A stretch of 64,000 nucleotides of DNA, taken from Anisus vortex. Its lineage: Eukaryota > Mollusca > Gastropoda > Planorbidae. The translations under genes were made by a program, and so were the position numbers. The stretch covers positions 1,075,001-1,139,000 of the forward strand of contig OX421503.1 in NCBI GenBank assembly GCA_949126835.1. The letters run 5' to 3'. Positions within the stretch are counted from its first letter, which is position 1. Every line of letters starts with the position of its first letter. Shown here in pieces: positions 9,193-22,093 of this stretch. Below the pieces are notes generated by a model. That model was not told the DNA's origin, ran no database searches, and worked only from the letters and a program-made list of their open reading frames with translations.

Positions 9193-9736
9193 ATGCTAGT
9201 AAAGACAAAGGACACCACTATGTTAGAAACAGTGTTGATGCTAGTAAAGACAAAGGACACCACTGTGTTAGAAACAATGTTGATGCTAGTAAAGACAAAG
9301 GACACCACTGTGTTAGAAACAATGTTGATGCTAGTAAAGACAAAGGACACCACTGTGTTAGAAACAGTGTTGATGCTAGTAAAGACAAAGGACACCACTA
9401 TGTTAGAAACAATGTTGATGCTAGTAAAGACAAAGGACACCACTGTGTTAGAAACAATGTTGATGCTAGTAAAGACAAAGGACACCACTGTGTTAGAAAC
9501 AATGTTGATGCTAGTAAAGACAAAGGACACCACTATGTTAGAAACAATGTTGATGCTAGTAAAGACAAAGGACACCACTGTGTTAAAAACAATGTTGATG
9601 CTAGTAAAGACAAAGGACACCACTATGTTAGAAACAGTGTTGATGCTAGTAAAGACAAAGGACACCACTATGTTAGAAACAGTGTTGATGCTAGTAAAGA
9701 CAAAGGACACCACTGTGTTAAAAACAATGTTGATGC
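9193..9736 (+). repeat. 45-bp minisatellite, right half
   Basis: About twelve further copies of the 45-base unit, in the same orientation as 2192-2635. Removing the retrotransposon and one ATGC restores a single array of about 22 units. The last unit decays at GATGCAAGTCTCATCTGA. Confidence 0.9.
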
Positions 9737-12700
9737 AAGTCTCATCTGAATCAAAAATACATTGTACAATATTTACATTTCATTTAGTGATTTAGTTTAG
9801 CGTTTAATTGTAATACGTGCATTTTCAAATTTTAATGAACATTAATCTGGCGTACGAAATGTCCAGGGTTCGTACATAGGTGGAGGTTAGGATTTTTTTA
9901 CATTTTTTGGGGGGTGGGGTCTTAAGTGTATCCCTGAGTCGAATCCGATGGGTACCTTTAATTAGTTTAGCAAAAGTAAACACGGCTTGGAGTTGCTTCT
10001 GGTAACACAATCGCAGTGTATGCCTTTGTCACATGAAATCTGCTTCAATTTCCCCCAAAGATCAAATCGGTATTACAAGGGATACTTTCCTTTTAAAAAA
10101 ATCCAGACATACATTTGAAACTCAAACAAAGTAAATTTATTCGGTCAACCCATTCATTTCTTACGCCGACCTAAACTTAACTTGAACTAGCCCACTTCCA
10201 CCATCTAGCAATCCCAGCAACGCCAATACCTAAAGATCAAGGGACACCACTGGCGTTTATTACAAGTAAATGCATTTCTATTTTGTTATTCCAATTCATG
10301 TCAGATACTGTTGTTGTTTATAAAAAGTATATAAAAAATATATAGGCAGCCGTATTACTAAAGGCTTAAGAAGGTATTATTTTAAATATCATTATTTCAA
10401 CAATTTGACGTAAAAAATATATATAACACTGTCGTGCGATGAAAATTAACATTCAAAGGTAAAACCATTAAAAATCAATGGAATAGAATCCGAAAGTGCA
10501 GAATATTTAAGTGAAGATGTCGATTGTCGATACTATCTAAAAGTAAAGCACAAGGTAGGCTGTGCAATGTTTCATAAGAGCTATTGAAAATGAAAAAGTA
10601 TAAAGGCGTCAAATCTTGTTTACTTCGTGGACGGACTATTAAGGATTAAAATCGCAGTTAATATCAAGATTTATTCAAACAAATTCCTTATATTTTGCAT
10701 TCAAAATAGACATGTTAAATAACAATCACCATTATGGCTGCTATTTACCTAGTTACGTCATCTAGAAACCTAAGACACGCCTATTGCAAGTGCTCTATTA
10801 TATTTAAGTTTCCTTCTTTTTATTGTTTTTTCTTATATCACTTGCACTGTGATATTTATTATGTCAGTGAACAATGGCACTATCCGAATTTAAAATTACA
10901 TTTTATTTTAAACATATTTAGCATTTTGGCTCCTACGTAAATCAAGGAAGTACCATATAAAGATCGGGTCAAGTCCTCTTAAATCAGGGTCCCTGTCCAC
11001 GGCGGATTTATGGAGCATATCGCAAGTTGAGACACTGTAAAAAATGCACTTTACCCTCCCCCCCCCCCCCCGCCCTACTTGTAAAATACCCGCCTCCTGG
11101 GTCACTAACATCTATTTTTCGTATTTCGCCCGGTAGTAGAAACACCTAAACTATAGAATAGGTCCTCTAGACACCGGGCTTGGCGAGGCGGGAATCGTTG
11201 ATCCCTACCTTCCACCCCCTCCCTCTCAATGTAATTCGATGGTCGTGAATTGATCATCGGAGGCGCAATGGGGTGGGGGAAAGTAGGGGGCGTCACCCAA
11301 TGCTTTTGCACCTGGGTGTACTCTTAATGAGAGAGCATTGGTGGTTTACTCACTTTGTCGAAATTGATTCCCGTGGAAGCAGAAATGCTAGTGCTGTGCG
11401 AAATGCCATCCGTTTCATAAGCATTTTAGTAGCTCCGCATTTACGGCGGCTCATAGCCTTACATCTGTAAATGCAGTTGTTGAAAATAAACTTTATATTT
11501 ATTCAATTTACGTATTTAACACATGGATCAATTATACTAATGTTGTTATACAAAATATATTTTTAACCAATTAGTCAAACTTGTGATAAATTATTTCTTG
11601 CTCGTAGTTATATTGGACATTGACAATCATATAGCATTACAATATGTATTTGAATAGACAACGTTTTTTTTTAGTTCACCTTAGACAATGAATTTTAATT
11701 TCGTTAAATAGTAATGGAATAATACATATCATGACATGACTGGTTTTCAAATATCAAAACTACAATTTACGCTTCATGTTGCAGGCTTTTCATGTTATGC
11801 CGAAGTATATAATATGTTTTTGTTCATTTCATAAGTTTGGCAAATTCCTAATTATAGAACGATCCCTTAAAACGCCTATGGATTAGTATAGAACTTTTCA
11901 GTATTGTATGTTGCTCAATGTTAAATGTGCTCTGTTCTTATCTATGTTTGTTGGCAGCGCTATAAAAATAGAATTATTATTATTATTATTATTTCTAAAT
12001 GTACACATTGTAGTTTTATTCATAGTTTTGACTTCTAATGAACTTTAACCTAATAGTGTAACGGGAATAATTGAGAATAAAACATTTATTATTAACCAAT
12101 GGCCATTTTAAGACGCAAACATTGCCTAGTTCATAAATCAGGGCAATTTATGTGCCTAAGAAACACATCAGCACATGTTCCATAAATAACCTTATGTCTT
12201 ACTGTCATGTATTCACTTCAAAAACCGCCCAATTTCACTGTCGTTCTTATTACTTCCCTTTTCATCGCTCAATTAGCCTTATACTAAAAATGAATTTCTA
12301 ATGTTTATTTTTTAACCTTTTCAATAGACACTAAGTTAACAAGTAGACAAACTATTGCCGTACATAGTCATATTTTGATTTAAGCCGTTAACACTGCATC
12401 TCCATCCCTGTGACCAGTTTAGTCCGAAGGGTACTTTACTTTATTTATGTATATTCAAATTGTCTCACCATAGAAATTAGTTCGTTTTTCCAACAAAGAC
12501 AATAATTTACAAAGTCAGTTTTATTACGATAGTCCATCCATTCATGAATGCGAAAACGTGTCCTCATTTAGATTCAATTAGTCTTTAATTATTCTTAAGC
12601 TCTATATTTCTACTATTATGGTTGTCCACTAATAGTATAATTAATTGAAGTCAAGAAATTTCTTTAATGTGTCTACAATGAATACCAATAGCCTACCAAT

Positions 12701-13557
12701 ATTAATCATAATATACGAAATATTCAAACTGGTGATTAAAAGGTCCACCAGCGAACGTCCAATCATTTTTATAAGGGATTATTTTATTTGATATGATTTA
12801 GAGTATTGCCATTATTAACTTTTTAGAAGTCAAATAAACTAGAATGTTATTTTATATTTTTTAATACCGTTCGTAGAGCACTAATACTTTATCAAATACA
12901 TAAAGTGTATGTGTATATGTTTTATGAATGTATGTCTTTCGTATGTTTTTTATAACTTTATAATTAAAACTAATTTTTTTATACTACATTTACATACTGT
13001 TATAATTTTACTTAACAATGTACAAAGATTTTTCGAGAAATATAAACATTTAATTGTAAAAATAAATATGTGTGTGTACTTTGTCTAGAGAACTACTTTG
13101 ACTTTTTAAGCGTTAAGTTTTCGGTGTGTCAACAAGCGCCTTAGAACGACAGATACAGTCATAAGTCATAATATGTCCTCAATAAAAGATGAAAGGCTGA
13201 GAAATCATTAAGCAAATCTCTGCTGAAATGTTTACAAGTTGTGTGATCATTTGTCTGATGTTTTCCATATATTTATTATTGATTACGTTACTTAATGTAG
13301 CCTATCAGTAGACTTTGTATCATTTTTATCTTATATATTGTGATGTATAATGTATGAGGTTAAGAATTAATTATCTCCCTTTTTTTTTAGTTGCGATAAC
13401 CGGTGGTCAAATTCTTTTCGTGACCTCTGGTGACCCTTGTCCGTTTGGCATGATAGGGCACTGGGGGGAGGGGGAGTTCCCAGTCCATGTGTTATGTAGT
13501 TTTAGAGAGTAGAGATTATAGTGTATCAAGAGTAAGATACTTTGTTAGGCTGTGTTT
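9737..13557. other. Intergenic AT-rich stretch
   Basis: No supported gene. It holds a C-run at about 11058-11071, a small LINE/SINE 3' end at about 11915-11992, and scattered short reading frames without splice or domain support. Confidence 0.5.
11915..11992 (+). mobile_element. 3' end of a LINE/SINE with (ATT)n tail
   Basis: Contains TTGTTGGCAGCGCTATAAAA followed by an ATT microsatellite. The same sequence appears reversed at about 20482-20640. CR1/L2-like LINEs and their SINEs typically end in such short microsatellites. Confidence 0.5.
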
Positions 13558-13561
13558 TTAA

Positions 13562-13999
13562 AGACCAAGTGAAGAGGTTTTTCTCAAAGGAACGAGATTT
13601 GGAATAGCCTCGCTGTGACGTTTGAGAAAGGAAAAAAAAAATCGACGCTATAAATCTATATTTAACCATTTTCTTAAAAATAAGAACCGGGAAAAGATTC
13701 AAAACATGCGGCAATAGATTCAAAACACTTGAAAATATTAATTTTTCCTAGTCTAAATACTTTCTTTTACGTCACTTTCCTATATTGCGGGAAATAAAAA
13801 CATCTCAAATGGCTACGAGATTTGGATTTTTCTTCCGAAAAACACACACATTTAAGTGCAAATATTGAACTAATTACTTAAAATTTATCTTTGAAATTTT
13901 GTATAAATGCTTTCTATTTACATTTAGATGCTGAATACACTATTTACTATCAAAATCAAATGTTAACTCAATTTTGATAAAAAGCTCTTCACTTGGTCT
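13562..13999. mobile_element. TTAA-flanked MITE, family A, copy 1
   Basis: Terminal inverted repeat AGACCAAGTGAAGAG at the left and its reverse complement CTCTTCACTTGGTCT at the right, each bordered by TTAA (13558-13561 and 14000-14003). Interior similar to 17692-18119 and 23598-24043. TTAA target duplication is the piggyBac signature. No transposase is encoded. Confidence 0.8.
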
Positions 14000-14104
14000 T
14001 TAATGCTTCTTGCGTTCTTCTTAAATCGTGATATTATTATTCACTTGTGTTGAGCTTCGATGTTATGTGTTGTGTTGAATTAAATGTTGTCTGAAGAAGA
14101 AGCA

Positions 14105-14265
14105 AGCCATTGCTGTTACATTTTCCAACCCCGTGCTTCCCCATCACTCCCTCCCAGGAAGAGTTGTCACTACCGACATGAGCATTAAAGTATCCACGAA
14201 TAATAATTTTTCCGACAAAATGCTTGTCTGTTGTGCAAGTCTTGAATAGTCTTCATACAGTTCCG
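14105..14265 (-). pseudogene. LINE endonuclease (EEP) fragment
   Basis: Minus-strand reading gives [20 protein letters not shown] and [12 protein letters not shown], matching the conserved GDFNAxVG core of RTE-type LINE apurinic endonucleases. The essential D of GDFN is Y here, and the frame is short and disrupted. It is a relic directly beside the Ig-like fragment. Confidence 0.65.
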
Positions 14266-14670
14266 ACCTTAGTCCTTAAGTCATGTATGTACATGTCATT
14301 CAATGAGATTTTCCTGACGACGTCTAAAATGGTCGATTCAACTGCTTGGATTTCCAAGGAAGCTTTGAGTGAAACAGAGTTCTTCTTACAGTGTAAAGCT
14401 AACACCTCGAAGATGAAATTCCCAGCATGATCGTCCGCAGGTCTGTCCCATGTCAGGGAGATATAAACTTGCTCTCCATGGTTCCAAGAGCCTTTACAAC
14501 TACCTTCAACATGGACGCTCCCAATAAACTGTTTCTCAACCAGCGGGGAATCGCATCCGGTGAAACCGGTTACGGTTTCATTTAACCCTGTACCCTGTAT
14601 CCAGTTTGGTCACGACTAAAGATAGCAGTTGGGAAATCCGGGATGTAACCTTGGAATGTGACCATTTCGA
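14266..14670 (-). pseudogene. Ig-like domain fragment, possibly FREP-type, decayed
   Basis: On the minus strand two frames read as one protein: EMVTFQGYIPDFPTAIFS then, after a one-base frame change near a tandem TACAGGG duplication (about 14575-14595), NETVTGFTGCDSPLVEKQF, CKGSWNHGEQVYISLTWD, DDHAGNFIFEVLALHCKK and a heptad-like end (ILDVVRKISLND). Paired cysteines and a D-x-AG-x-(F/Y) turn before the last strand suggest an immunoglobulin fold followed by a short coiled coil, the layout of the N-terminal half of snail fibrinogen-related proteins. No fibrinogen domain follows; a LINE scrap does. The family call is inference; the coding-like character and the break are visible. Confidence 0.4.
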
Positions 14671-15136
14671 ATGAATTATGATATTAATTTCTGCGGAATC
14701 GTTCCACAAAGACTTGGTGGTAAAACTTGGATGTTTTAGAAAAGAAATAAATCAGCGTCCATCTGTTTCCGAGGCCACATCATACAAGGATATTGTGTGG
14801 ACATCACGATGCACCGCTGCATTAACAGGAAGGGTGAGGATAGGCCTATAGATAATTATAATAAATAATGTTTGTCCTCCAATACAAGTTGTATTGCATT
14901 ATTTCATTTTATTACTTTGTTTCAAACATGAAATGAGTCTCTAAAAAATTAGACTTTAATTGGTGTCCCCCTTTTGATTTATTGTGGTCTAATCAAATGT
15001 GTAGCTTTTTTTCGTTCTATTTGAGTCAGGAAAGATACTCTTTAGGACAATTTGTTTATTTTGTAAGAAAATGAAGTGCGGGTGGGGAGGTGAAAGTACA
15101 GTTTAAATTTACAGCAATGTTTTGTTTGGCAAGCGA

Positions 15137-15843
15137 CTGTACTATTATATTGACTGTACCAATATATTGACTGTACTATTATATTGACTGTACCAATATA
15201 TTGACTGTACTATTATATTGACTGTACCATTATATTGACTGTACCATTATATTGACTGTACCATTATATTGACTGTACCATTATATTGACTGTACTATTA
15301 TATTGACTTCACCATTATATTGACTGTACTATTACATTGACTGCACCATTATATTGACTGTACCATTATATTGACTATACTATTATATTGACTGTATTAT
15401 TATTTTGACTGTACCATTATATTGACTGTAATATTATATTGACTGCACCATTATATTGACTGTACCTTTATAATGATTGTACCATTATATTGACTTCACC
15501 ATTATTTTGACTGCACCATTATATTGACTGCACCTTTATATTGACTGCACCATTATATTGACTGTACCATTATATTGACTGCACCATTATATTGACTGTA
15601 CCATTATATTGACTGTACCATTTTATTGACTGCACCATTATATTGACTGTACCATTATATTGACTGTGCCATTATATTGACTGTACCATTATATTGACTG
15701 TACCGTTATATTGACTGTACCGTTATATTGACTGTACCATTATATTGACTGTACCATTATATTGACTGTACCGTTATATTGACTGTACCATTATATTGAC
15801 CGCACCATTATATTGACTGTGCCATTATATTGACTGTACCATG
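15137..15843. repeat. 17-bp minisatellite
   Basis: About forty copies of ACCATTATATTGACTGT with frequent T/C exchange at the third base and C/T variants in the last bases. No reading frame of interest. Confidence 0.92.
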
Positions 15844-16714
15844 AAGGAAAGTTCTCGAGCTGCAGGAATGGACATATTCTTTGCTACCTTCTTTATTTGT
15901 GGAACACTCGTGCAACACATATATTGATTCTGTTTTTTTTCCGATTTACAAAATGAAAAAAAGAAAATATTTTTTAAATGGTCATCTCAGTTTCAATGTT
16001 ATAATGGATGAATAGTCTCCCTTCCCTTTTTTTTCTCTTACAGTTTCCGCTTGGGAATTGAGCATCCTTCCCAATTAATACGAACAGCTAGGAGACGCCA
16101 TGTCACAAAACGAAAGCGGTAGTAGTTTCTTTGGTATCTCTGTAACAGTAAAGTAATAGATGAACCAAGGGAAATAACTGTTCGACTAATGAATCGAAAA
16201 AATGATTTAGTCTCGTCGAAAGCTCGTGCCCTTGGTGGCAGCCTCGGACTTAGGTTTTTGTCAGCTATTAACAGGTGATTAGATCTATATTTCATGTTAC
16301 TTTTCTCATGTTGATTATTATTGTGTTTGAGATTGGGATTTAATATACAAATAATACATGTCTGAACAGTATTAAGCTCACCTTAAGGAGAAATGTTAAA
16401 AAGCATAGTAGTAATAATACTTTAAACTATATTCCGATTCCAAATGCAAGAACAATTGAATATAAAGTACTTTCATCCCGAGTGGCATCCTGGCATGCAA
16501 TAGTTCGCCTGAACAAACCAGAAAAAAAGTAACATAATTTTATACACTAGATCTAATAAAAATACAAGACTAGACTCAAACCACGAAACGTGGGACGCAA
16601 TAATCTTTTGTAACGACAGAGCGTATGTTGCATATGAGATAATATAACTATAGCTCTTTACTGGTTGTCTGAGTGTGAGTATCTTGTCTTCTGCATGATT
16701 TAGCACTGTCTGCA
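15844..16714. other. No supported gene
   Basis: Contains two short minus-strand reading frames without known motifs. A CTCTTACAG acceptor-like site precedes a short plus-strand frame at about 16041, but no matching donor or neighbouring exon was found. Confidence 0.4.
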
Positions 16715-17165
16715 AGGGAGGGGGAGAAATAGGGAGAAAATTAGTGAGTAAGAGAGACAGATTAAGTGAGGGAGAGGAAAAGATAGAGTGAATGAGTAAG
16801 TGAGTGAAAGATTGAGAGAGAGGGTGATGGAGACAGAGAGGGAGTGAGCGATAGAGGAAGAGAGAGGTTGTAAGAGAGAGTAAAGAGAAAGAAAGGGATT
16901 GAGAGTAGAAGAGAGGGTGTGAGAGGGATTAAAAGAGAGTGAAAAAGAGAAAGTGAAAGAGGGGGAGGGGGAGAAAATAAGTAGGCGAGACAGATTGTGT
17001 CATTAATTAAACGAAAGAGCCAGAGAGTTAATAAGTGAGAGATTGAGAGTGTGTGTGACAGAGTGAGTGAGAGAGACTGAGAGATTGAGAGTGATGGGAA
17101 AAAAAAAGAAAAAGTGTGACAGAATGAGAGAAAGTAAGAGACAGAAAGATAGTGAGAGAAAGATA
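16715..17165. repeat. Polypurine (GA-rich) tract
   Basis: About 450 bases that are almost purely A and G on the + strand, with GAGAGAG, GTGAG and GAAAG motifs. Strong strand asymmetry. Confidence 0.85.
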
Positions 17166-17691
17166 CACAGAATGTTCAGAAGGCTGTTCAGGTGTTGCAT
17201 TAGCGACGGCTTTAAATGATTTCTATAAATACACAGTTTTCATCTTGTAGTACATGGGCTGGCAACCTATTGCTAACAGTGTGCCAAACTAGGATTTCTA
17301 AATCATTCAGCTTGCCTAAAAATGTATCGTTACAAGTTTTACATTTAATAAAAAAATTAACGTGTTTGTGATTATCATCCTCTCTATTTGCATTTATATC
17401 AAACACAATAATTTATTTCTAAACATTTTAATTAAAAATTATTTAAAAATTAAATTATGGTAATTATTGTCTTAACATTGTCATTTGGTAGTCAAGATGA
17501 TTATATAACACCTGCTAATATTAATTATATTTTGTTATCAGTTTAACTGAGATCTCCTTCACTGTTTTAATAATTAGATGCTAAATTTAGCAAAATATAT
17601 ACTAAGTTATAATTCATACTTGGTAGTTAGTGTAATGTTTGAAAGTATACATATAAATTCTTGGGCCGTGTAATATTAGTAATTATGTTAA

Positions 17692-18119
17692 AGACCAAGT
17701 GAACAGCTTTTTCTCGAAGGGACGAGATTTGTAAAAGTCTCATACGGAAGTGACGTGTTAGAAGGACAATAAATAAACAAAACACGACCCATAAAATCTA
17801 TATTTAACCATTTTGTTAAAAAATAAGACCGGGAAAAGATTCAAAACACGTGGAAATAGATTCAAAACACGTGTAACTATTCATTTTTCCTTGTCGGAAT
17901 TCCTTCTCTGACGTCACTACCCTTTGTTGCCATATCAAATGGCTACGTGATTTGGATTTTTCCTACGCAGATTTAAGTGCTAATATTGAACTAATTACTT
18001 GAAAGTTATGTTTAATATTTTGTATAAATGATTTTATTAGCATTTGGGTACTGAATACACTATTTACTATCAAAATAAACTTTTAGCTCAATTTTGATAA
18101 AAAGCTGTTCACTTGGTCT
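17692..18119. mobile_element. TTAA-flanked MITE, family A, copy 2
   Basis: Ends AGACCAAGTGAACAGC and GCTGTTCACTTGGTCT, flanked by TTAA at 17688-17691 and 18120-18123. Same interior as the copies at 13562 and 23598. The inverted repeats carry a compensating G/C change (GAAGAG versus GAACAG) on both sides. Confidence 0.8.
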
Positions 18120-18131
18120 TTAAGGTTATAC

Positions 18132-18446
18132 CAAAGACTATAATAAGATGGACCGCTTGCTCTATTTTTAAAGCTTATATGTACTTGTTTTTCAGTGCGC
18201 AACCAATAAGGTTGCCTGAAATTACTTATACGCACTTCCTTGTTTCTTAAATGTTTCCACTGTATAGAACTTTCGATTTTAATTTTAATTTTTCATTTAG
18301 AAAATCAAAGCGATTCAATAAAATGAAGTTGAAAGTATTACATGAATCGGGAATTCAGAAAATCAGTGTTTCGAGTCATCATATTGCAGAAATACTAAAG
18401 CAAGCAGTCCATGTATATTATAGTCTATGATATTATAGTCTATGGT
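18132..18446. mobile_element. MITE-like element, family B, copy 2
   Basis: Begins AGACTATAATAAGATGGACC and ends near CAAGCAGTCCATGTATATTA followed by TAGTCTA, which are roughly inverse of each other. Full-length similarity to 250-525. The right end TATTATAGTCTATG is duplicated once. Confidence 0.55.
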
Positions 18447-19640
18447 TATACAGAGCTTCATTTCTGAATGATGTCCTTTTTCGGGCAATTATAAACAAAA
18501 CATAAAAGAACTAAATTGCGCACCGATGATTAAAGCAAGACCAAATGTAATAATTTATGTAATACTGCAGGGGTGTGCAAACTACAACCAGTGGATAACA
18601 CGCGCGCTGACAAATAACAGTATGCGGCCCTCGAGGCTTTTTTAGTTTATAACGTCTTCAATGTATTTTATATGAAATTTAAAAATATAAACACATTTAA
18701 TCACTTTGTATTTAACTGGTGTAATGCTTCCAATTTAAAATAATATCATATCTATACGTTTTCTTTATTTAGAATCTAAAAAAATATATACAATTTTTCT
18801 TTATAAACACTATAAGTCATGTATATAAAAGTTGTTTTTTATTAGTTACTTCTTTTCTCTCTTTCTATTTCTAGAACCGTCAAGTAATCTAATCTAGCAA
18901 TTATTATATATTTTTATAATAATATATCATATATTTGTTGATACATAATTCAACTACTGAATAACCTGATTAGGTTTTATGTCTAATAGATTTTTCGTGG
19001 TCGAAGAAAATTAAGAAGAATATATGTTCATCTTAATGGTAAGTAGGCATTTTTTTTCCAAAATCGTTTTTTCATTTCCCAAATTTTCTTTCTCTCTTTT
19101 ATCTTCATTTACTTTAATTCTTTTACATGTCTTCTATTTGATATATTGTTGTATTTATTATTTGTATAACTGTACTCACAATAATTGATTATTATTATTA
19201 AGAGACTAGTTGTATCAATATATCGTCGATGGAAACAATGTCTGCATTTTATCATTTTGTAAAAGTTATATCACTAACTATAGACTAATTCATATATACT
19301 CAAAAAATCAAAGGAACAATAACACAGCCAATGAAATCATGCTGCATTATAAAAATATATGGTAAAACTAGCACAATAAATGTTCTTTTAATATGTTTCA
19401 CTCCCATAGTTTGTATATTTAAATTGTTAATTATTTATGTATAAGGTGTTGCAATATAAAGTCAACAAATTATTTGTATACAATAAAAGGAAAACATTGA
19501 TTTGTTGTGGAAAAATTTTCTTAGTCACCTTTATATTAAGGGTTATCCACACTAACAGCGTGTGTGTGTTATAGTGTGTGCGTGTGTACTGTTATCACTG
19601 CAATTGTTTGTATCACTGTATCATATTATGTCTTTTACAG

Positions 19641-19687
19641 ATCACTGTTAAAGTCGGAAGTATATGGACAATTTGATAAAAAATTTG
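19641..19687 (+). CDS. Possible short stem exon of the unit 1 receptor
   Basis: 47 bases after TCTTTTACAG and before GTAAGC. They read SLLKSEVYGQFDKKF in the only open frame and end in phase 1, which fits the transmembrane exon at 22094. The entry phase (2) is not used elsewhere in the family, and the counterpart in unit 2 (about 27687) is rearranged. Weak candidate. Confidence 0.2.
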
Positions 19688-20481
19688 GTAAGCGCCTCGT
19701 TTCAACACATAAAAAAAAATATGAACAATCTTTCTTTCTATTTTTTTGATAATTTTTCTATCATTCATTCAATCAATCCATAGAATAAAATAATTCATCT
19801 TTCTGTCTCTTAGAACGTTGTTGTTTTTATCTATATGCATGCCCATTGGTTAAAAAAAGACACGTGATTTATATTTACAATCAGATCTTAACTTTTGTTT
19901 TTGCTTCAAATATTAACAACTCCAATTTCTATGCAATTTTTTTTTTTTTAAGCTTTGTAAAATATATATTCTAGACAAGTCAAATTTATAGATTATATTT
20001 ACACATACATTAACCAATCAACATATTAATAGATGCATCGATATATATATATATATAGATGCATGATGTATATAGTATAATAATATAATTTACGTTAGTG
20101 TCTTTTTTAACCGTTTTATTTCCATAAAGACGCTACTCCCACTTTATGCAGCTCCCTAGGATTAAGGTGAATTATGCCTTTCATTATTTTGTTTACAATA
20201 GTTATTTCTGTATTTTGTATAACTTTAATTTTAATAAATAAATGTTTGTTTCTTAACGTATTCACTATTTATAAATTGGTCCTATTTTATTTGATTGTAA
20301 TTCGCTCTGAATTATCTTCCTTCAAAGAATGTTAAATGAACGCATACAATTAAACTGAAGTTATATATTTTAGAAATAGATGTATACAAACTTATGAAAT
20401 GTTACTATATAGACTTTAAACTTCCTGGCCGTTTAACACAAAGGCAACGAAATTGTAGATATATTATTTGGTTACATCATC

Positions 20482-20640
20482 CAAAGATATAATAATAATA
20501 ATAATAATATTTGTATAGCGCTGCCAACAAACATAATATGAGCTCAGAGCGCAGTTAACATACAACTAAGAACACGGGTATTACTCTAGGCTAGGAGACA
20601 AAGCTAATTGATGATTTAAAAAAAGGCAAATAAAAAAAAA
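20482..20640 (-). mobile_element. LINE/SINE 3' end, (AAT)n tail
   Basis: Reverse orientation of the element end at 11915-11992: an AAT microsatellite followed by GTATAGCGCTGCCAACAAAC. Absent from the corresponding place in unit 2. Confidence 0.5.
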
Positions 20641-20712
20641 TGTAGCATTAACCGACGCAATCCATAAGTATGAATCTAGAGGTCTATAGAATGTTAAATA
20701 TATAGATATTAA

Positions 20713-21541
20713 TAATAATAATAATAATAATAACGGTGCTTATATAGCGCATATCCCGTTGGTGACAGTTCTATGCGCAGACGATAGTTACAGAATACAG
20801 ACAGACAACGAAATATGTAGTAATACGCTAATTCTGCTGACGAAATAGGTGAGTCTTCAGCCGGCTCCTGAAGGTGTCATAGCTAGGGCTCTGGCGAAGC
20901 TGTAATGGGAGGTGATTCCAAGCAGACGGTCCTGCGTAGGAAAATGAACGTTCCCCAGCGGACACTAGCCTCACACGAGGGATCCGCAGAGTGAGCGCGT
21001 CAGAAGCCGAACGAAGTGGGCGGGACTGGGTGTAGAGCTCCATACAAGAGCGAAGATAATCCGGGGCACAGTTATTCAGGCACTTATAACAATGAGAAGC
21101 CAGCTTATATGAGATCCGGTTGTTGATGGGTAACCAGTGCAGAGATCGGAGCAGAGGATTGATATTATTTGACTTCTTTTTCTTGAGAACTAGTCGGGCT
21201 GCGCAGTTCTGGATACGTTGGAGTCCTTGAAGGGAGGAGGCCGAGAGACCAGCCAAAAGCGAATTGCAATAGTCCAAGCGGGAAAAGAGGAGAGAGATGA
21301 TGAGCTTAACACAAGCTTCCTTGGTGAGATAACGACGGATGGCAGCAATACGACGCAGATGGAAGAAGCAGATTTTGGTGAGGAAGGAGATGTGGGACTG
21401 CATGGACAGCGTGGAGTCCAGATAGACGCCAAGGCTCTTGATAGTCGGGGAGAAATGCACAGTTGCATCAGCCAGCCGAAGATCGGACGCAGTGAGGGAC
21501 ACGACCCTCTGTCTCGTACCGACGATAAGATATTGTACCAC
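20713..21541 (-). mobile_element. 5'-truncated CR1/L2-like LINE (end of ORF2)
   Basis: Minus-strand frame of 237 codons (20828-21541) covers the region after the RT catalytic core: SLGVYLDSTLSMQSHIS, LDYCNSLLAGLSASSLQGLQ, NCAARLVL, LHWLPINNRISYKLASHCYK and the terminal FRSRLKTHLF. These are standard for CR1/L2-clade ORF2 proteins. A 3' tail follows and ends in an AAT microsatellite at 20713-20733. The RT active site is missing (5' truncation), so it is dead. A second frame opens because of codon bias only. Confidence 0.85.
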
Positions 21542-22093
21542 TTAAACTGACGTTCTTGTTGACTTTTGATAAACAAAAGTATATCCAATATAAGCGCAAT
21601 ATATTTTAGTTTCCACGAAGAAAAATAAAATAAAATCATGAAAAAAAAAACATTCATTAGTTTAGCTTTAGTCTGTAAATTTCATTTAAAAAATCATTGA
21701 TTTGATAAAGAAAGAATACATTATTTTTCTTAAAGACAATGTTAAGACCTATATAATCTTTTGGTTTTCTTTGACACATCTTATTCACTTCACTAGCACA
21801 TAACCTTCATCTATTATTTCTCTTAAACTTCGTTATAACCGCTCATGGTTAACGTAGTAAAGTACAAACTAAAATATTTTATTAAATTGTTTTTGTTAAG
21901 CAATATTTAAGTATTGTAAGGACATATAGGTTAAAGTAAGGGCATAGAGGTTAAATAAATAAATAGTACAGCTACATTGTGTTTCAAAAATTAAGTCTAT
22001 AAACGTTTCTGTATATGAATTTTTATCTCTACTTATCAAACCATCTAACCTAATATTAAAAGGGCAGCTATAAATACACAATATTTTTTTCAG

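Noticed and set aside
2192..9736. 45-bp array as a CRISPR
   Set aside because: Units are directly adjacent with no unique spacers, and the genome is eukaryotic.
16038..16295. Minus-strand 85-codon frame as a gene
   Set aside because: No known motif, no conserved neighbour exon, and the composition resembles surrounding non-coding DNA.
21218..21550. Plus-strand 110-codon frame
   Set aside because: Antisense shadow of the CR1/L2-like ORF2 fragment at 20828-21541.
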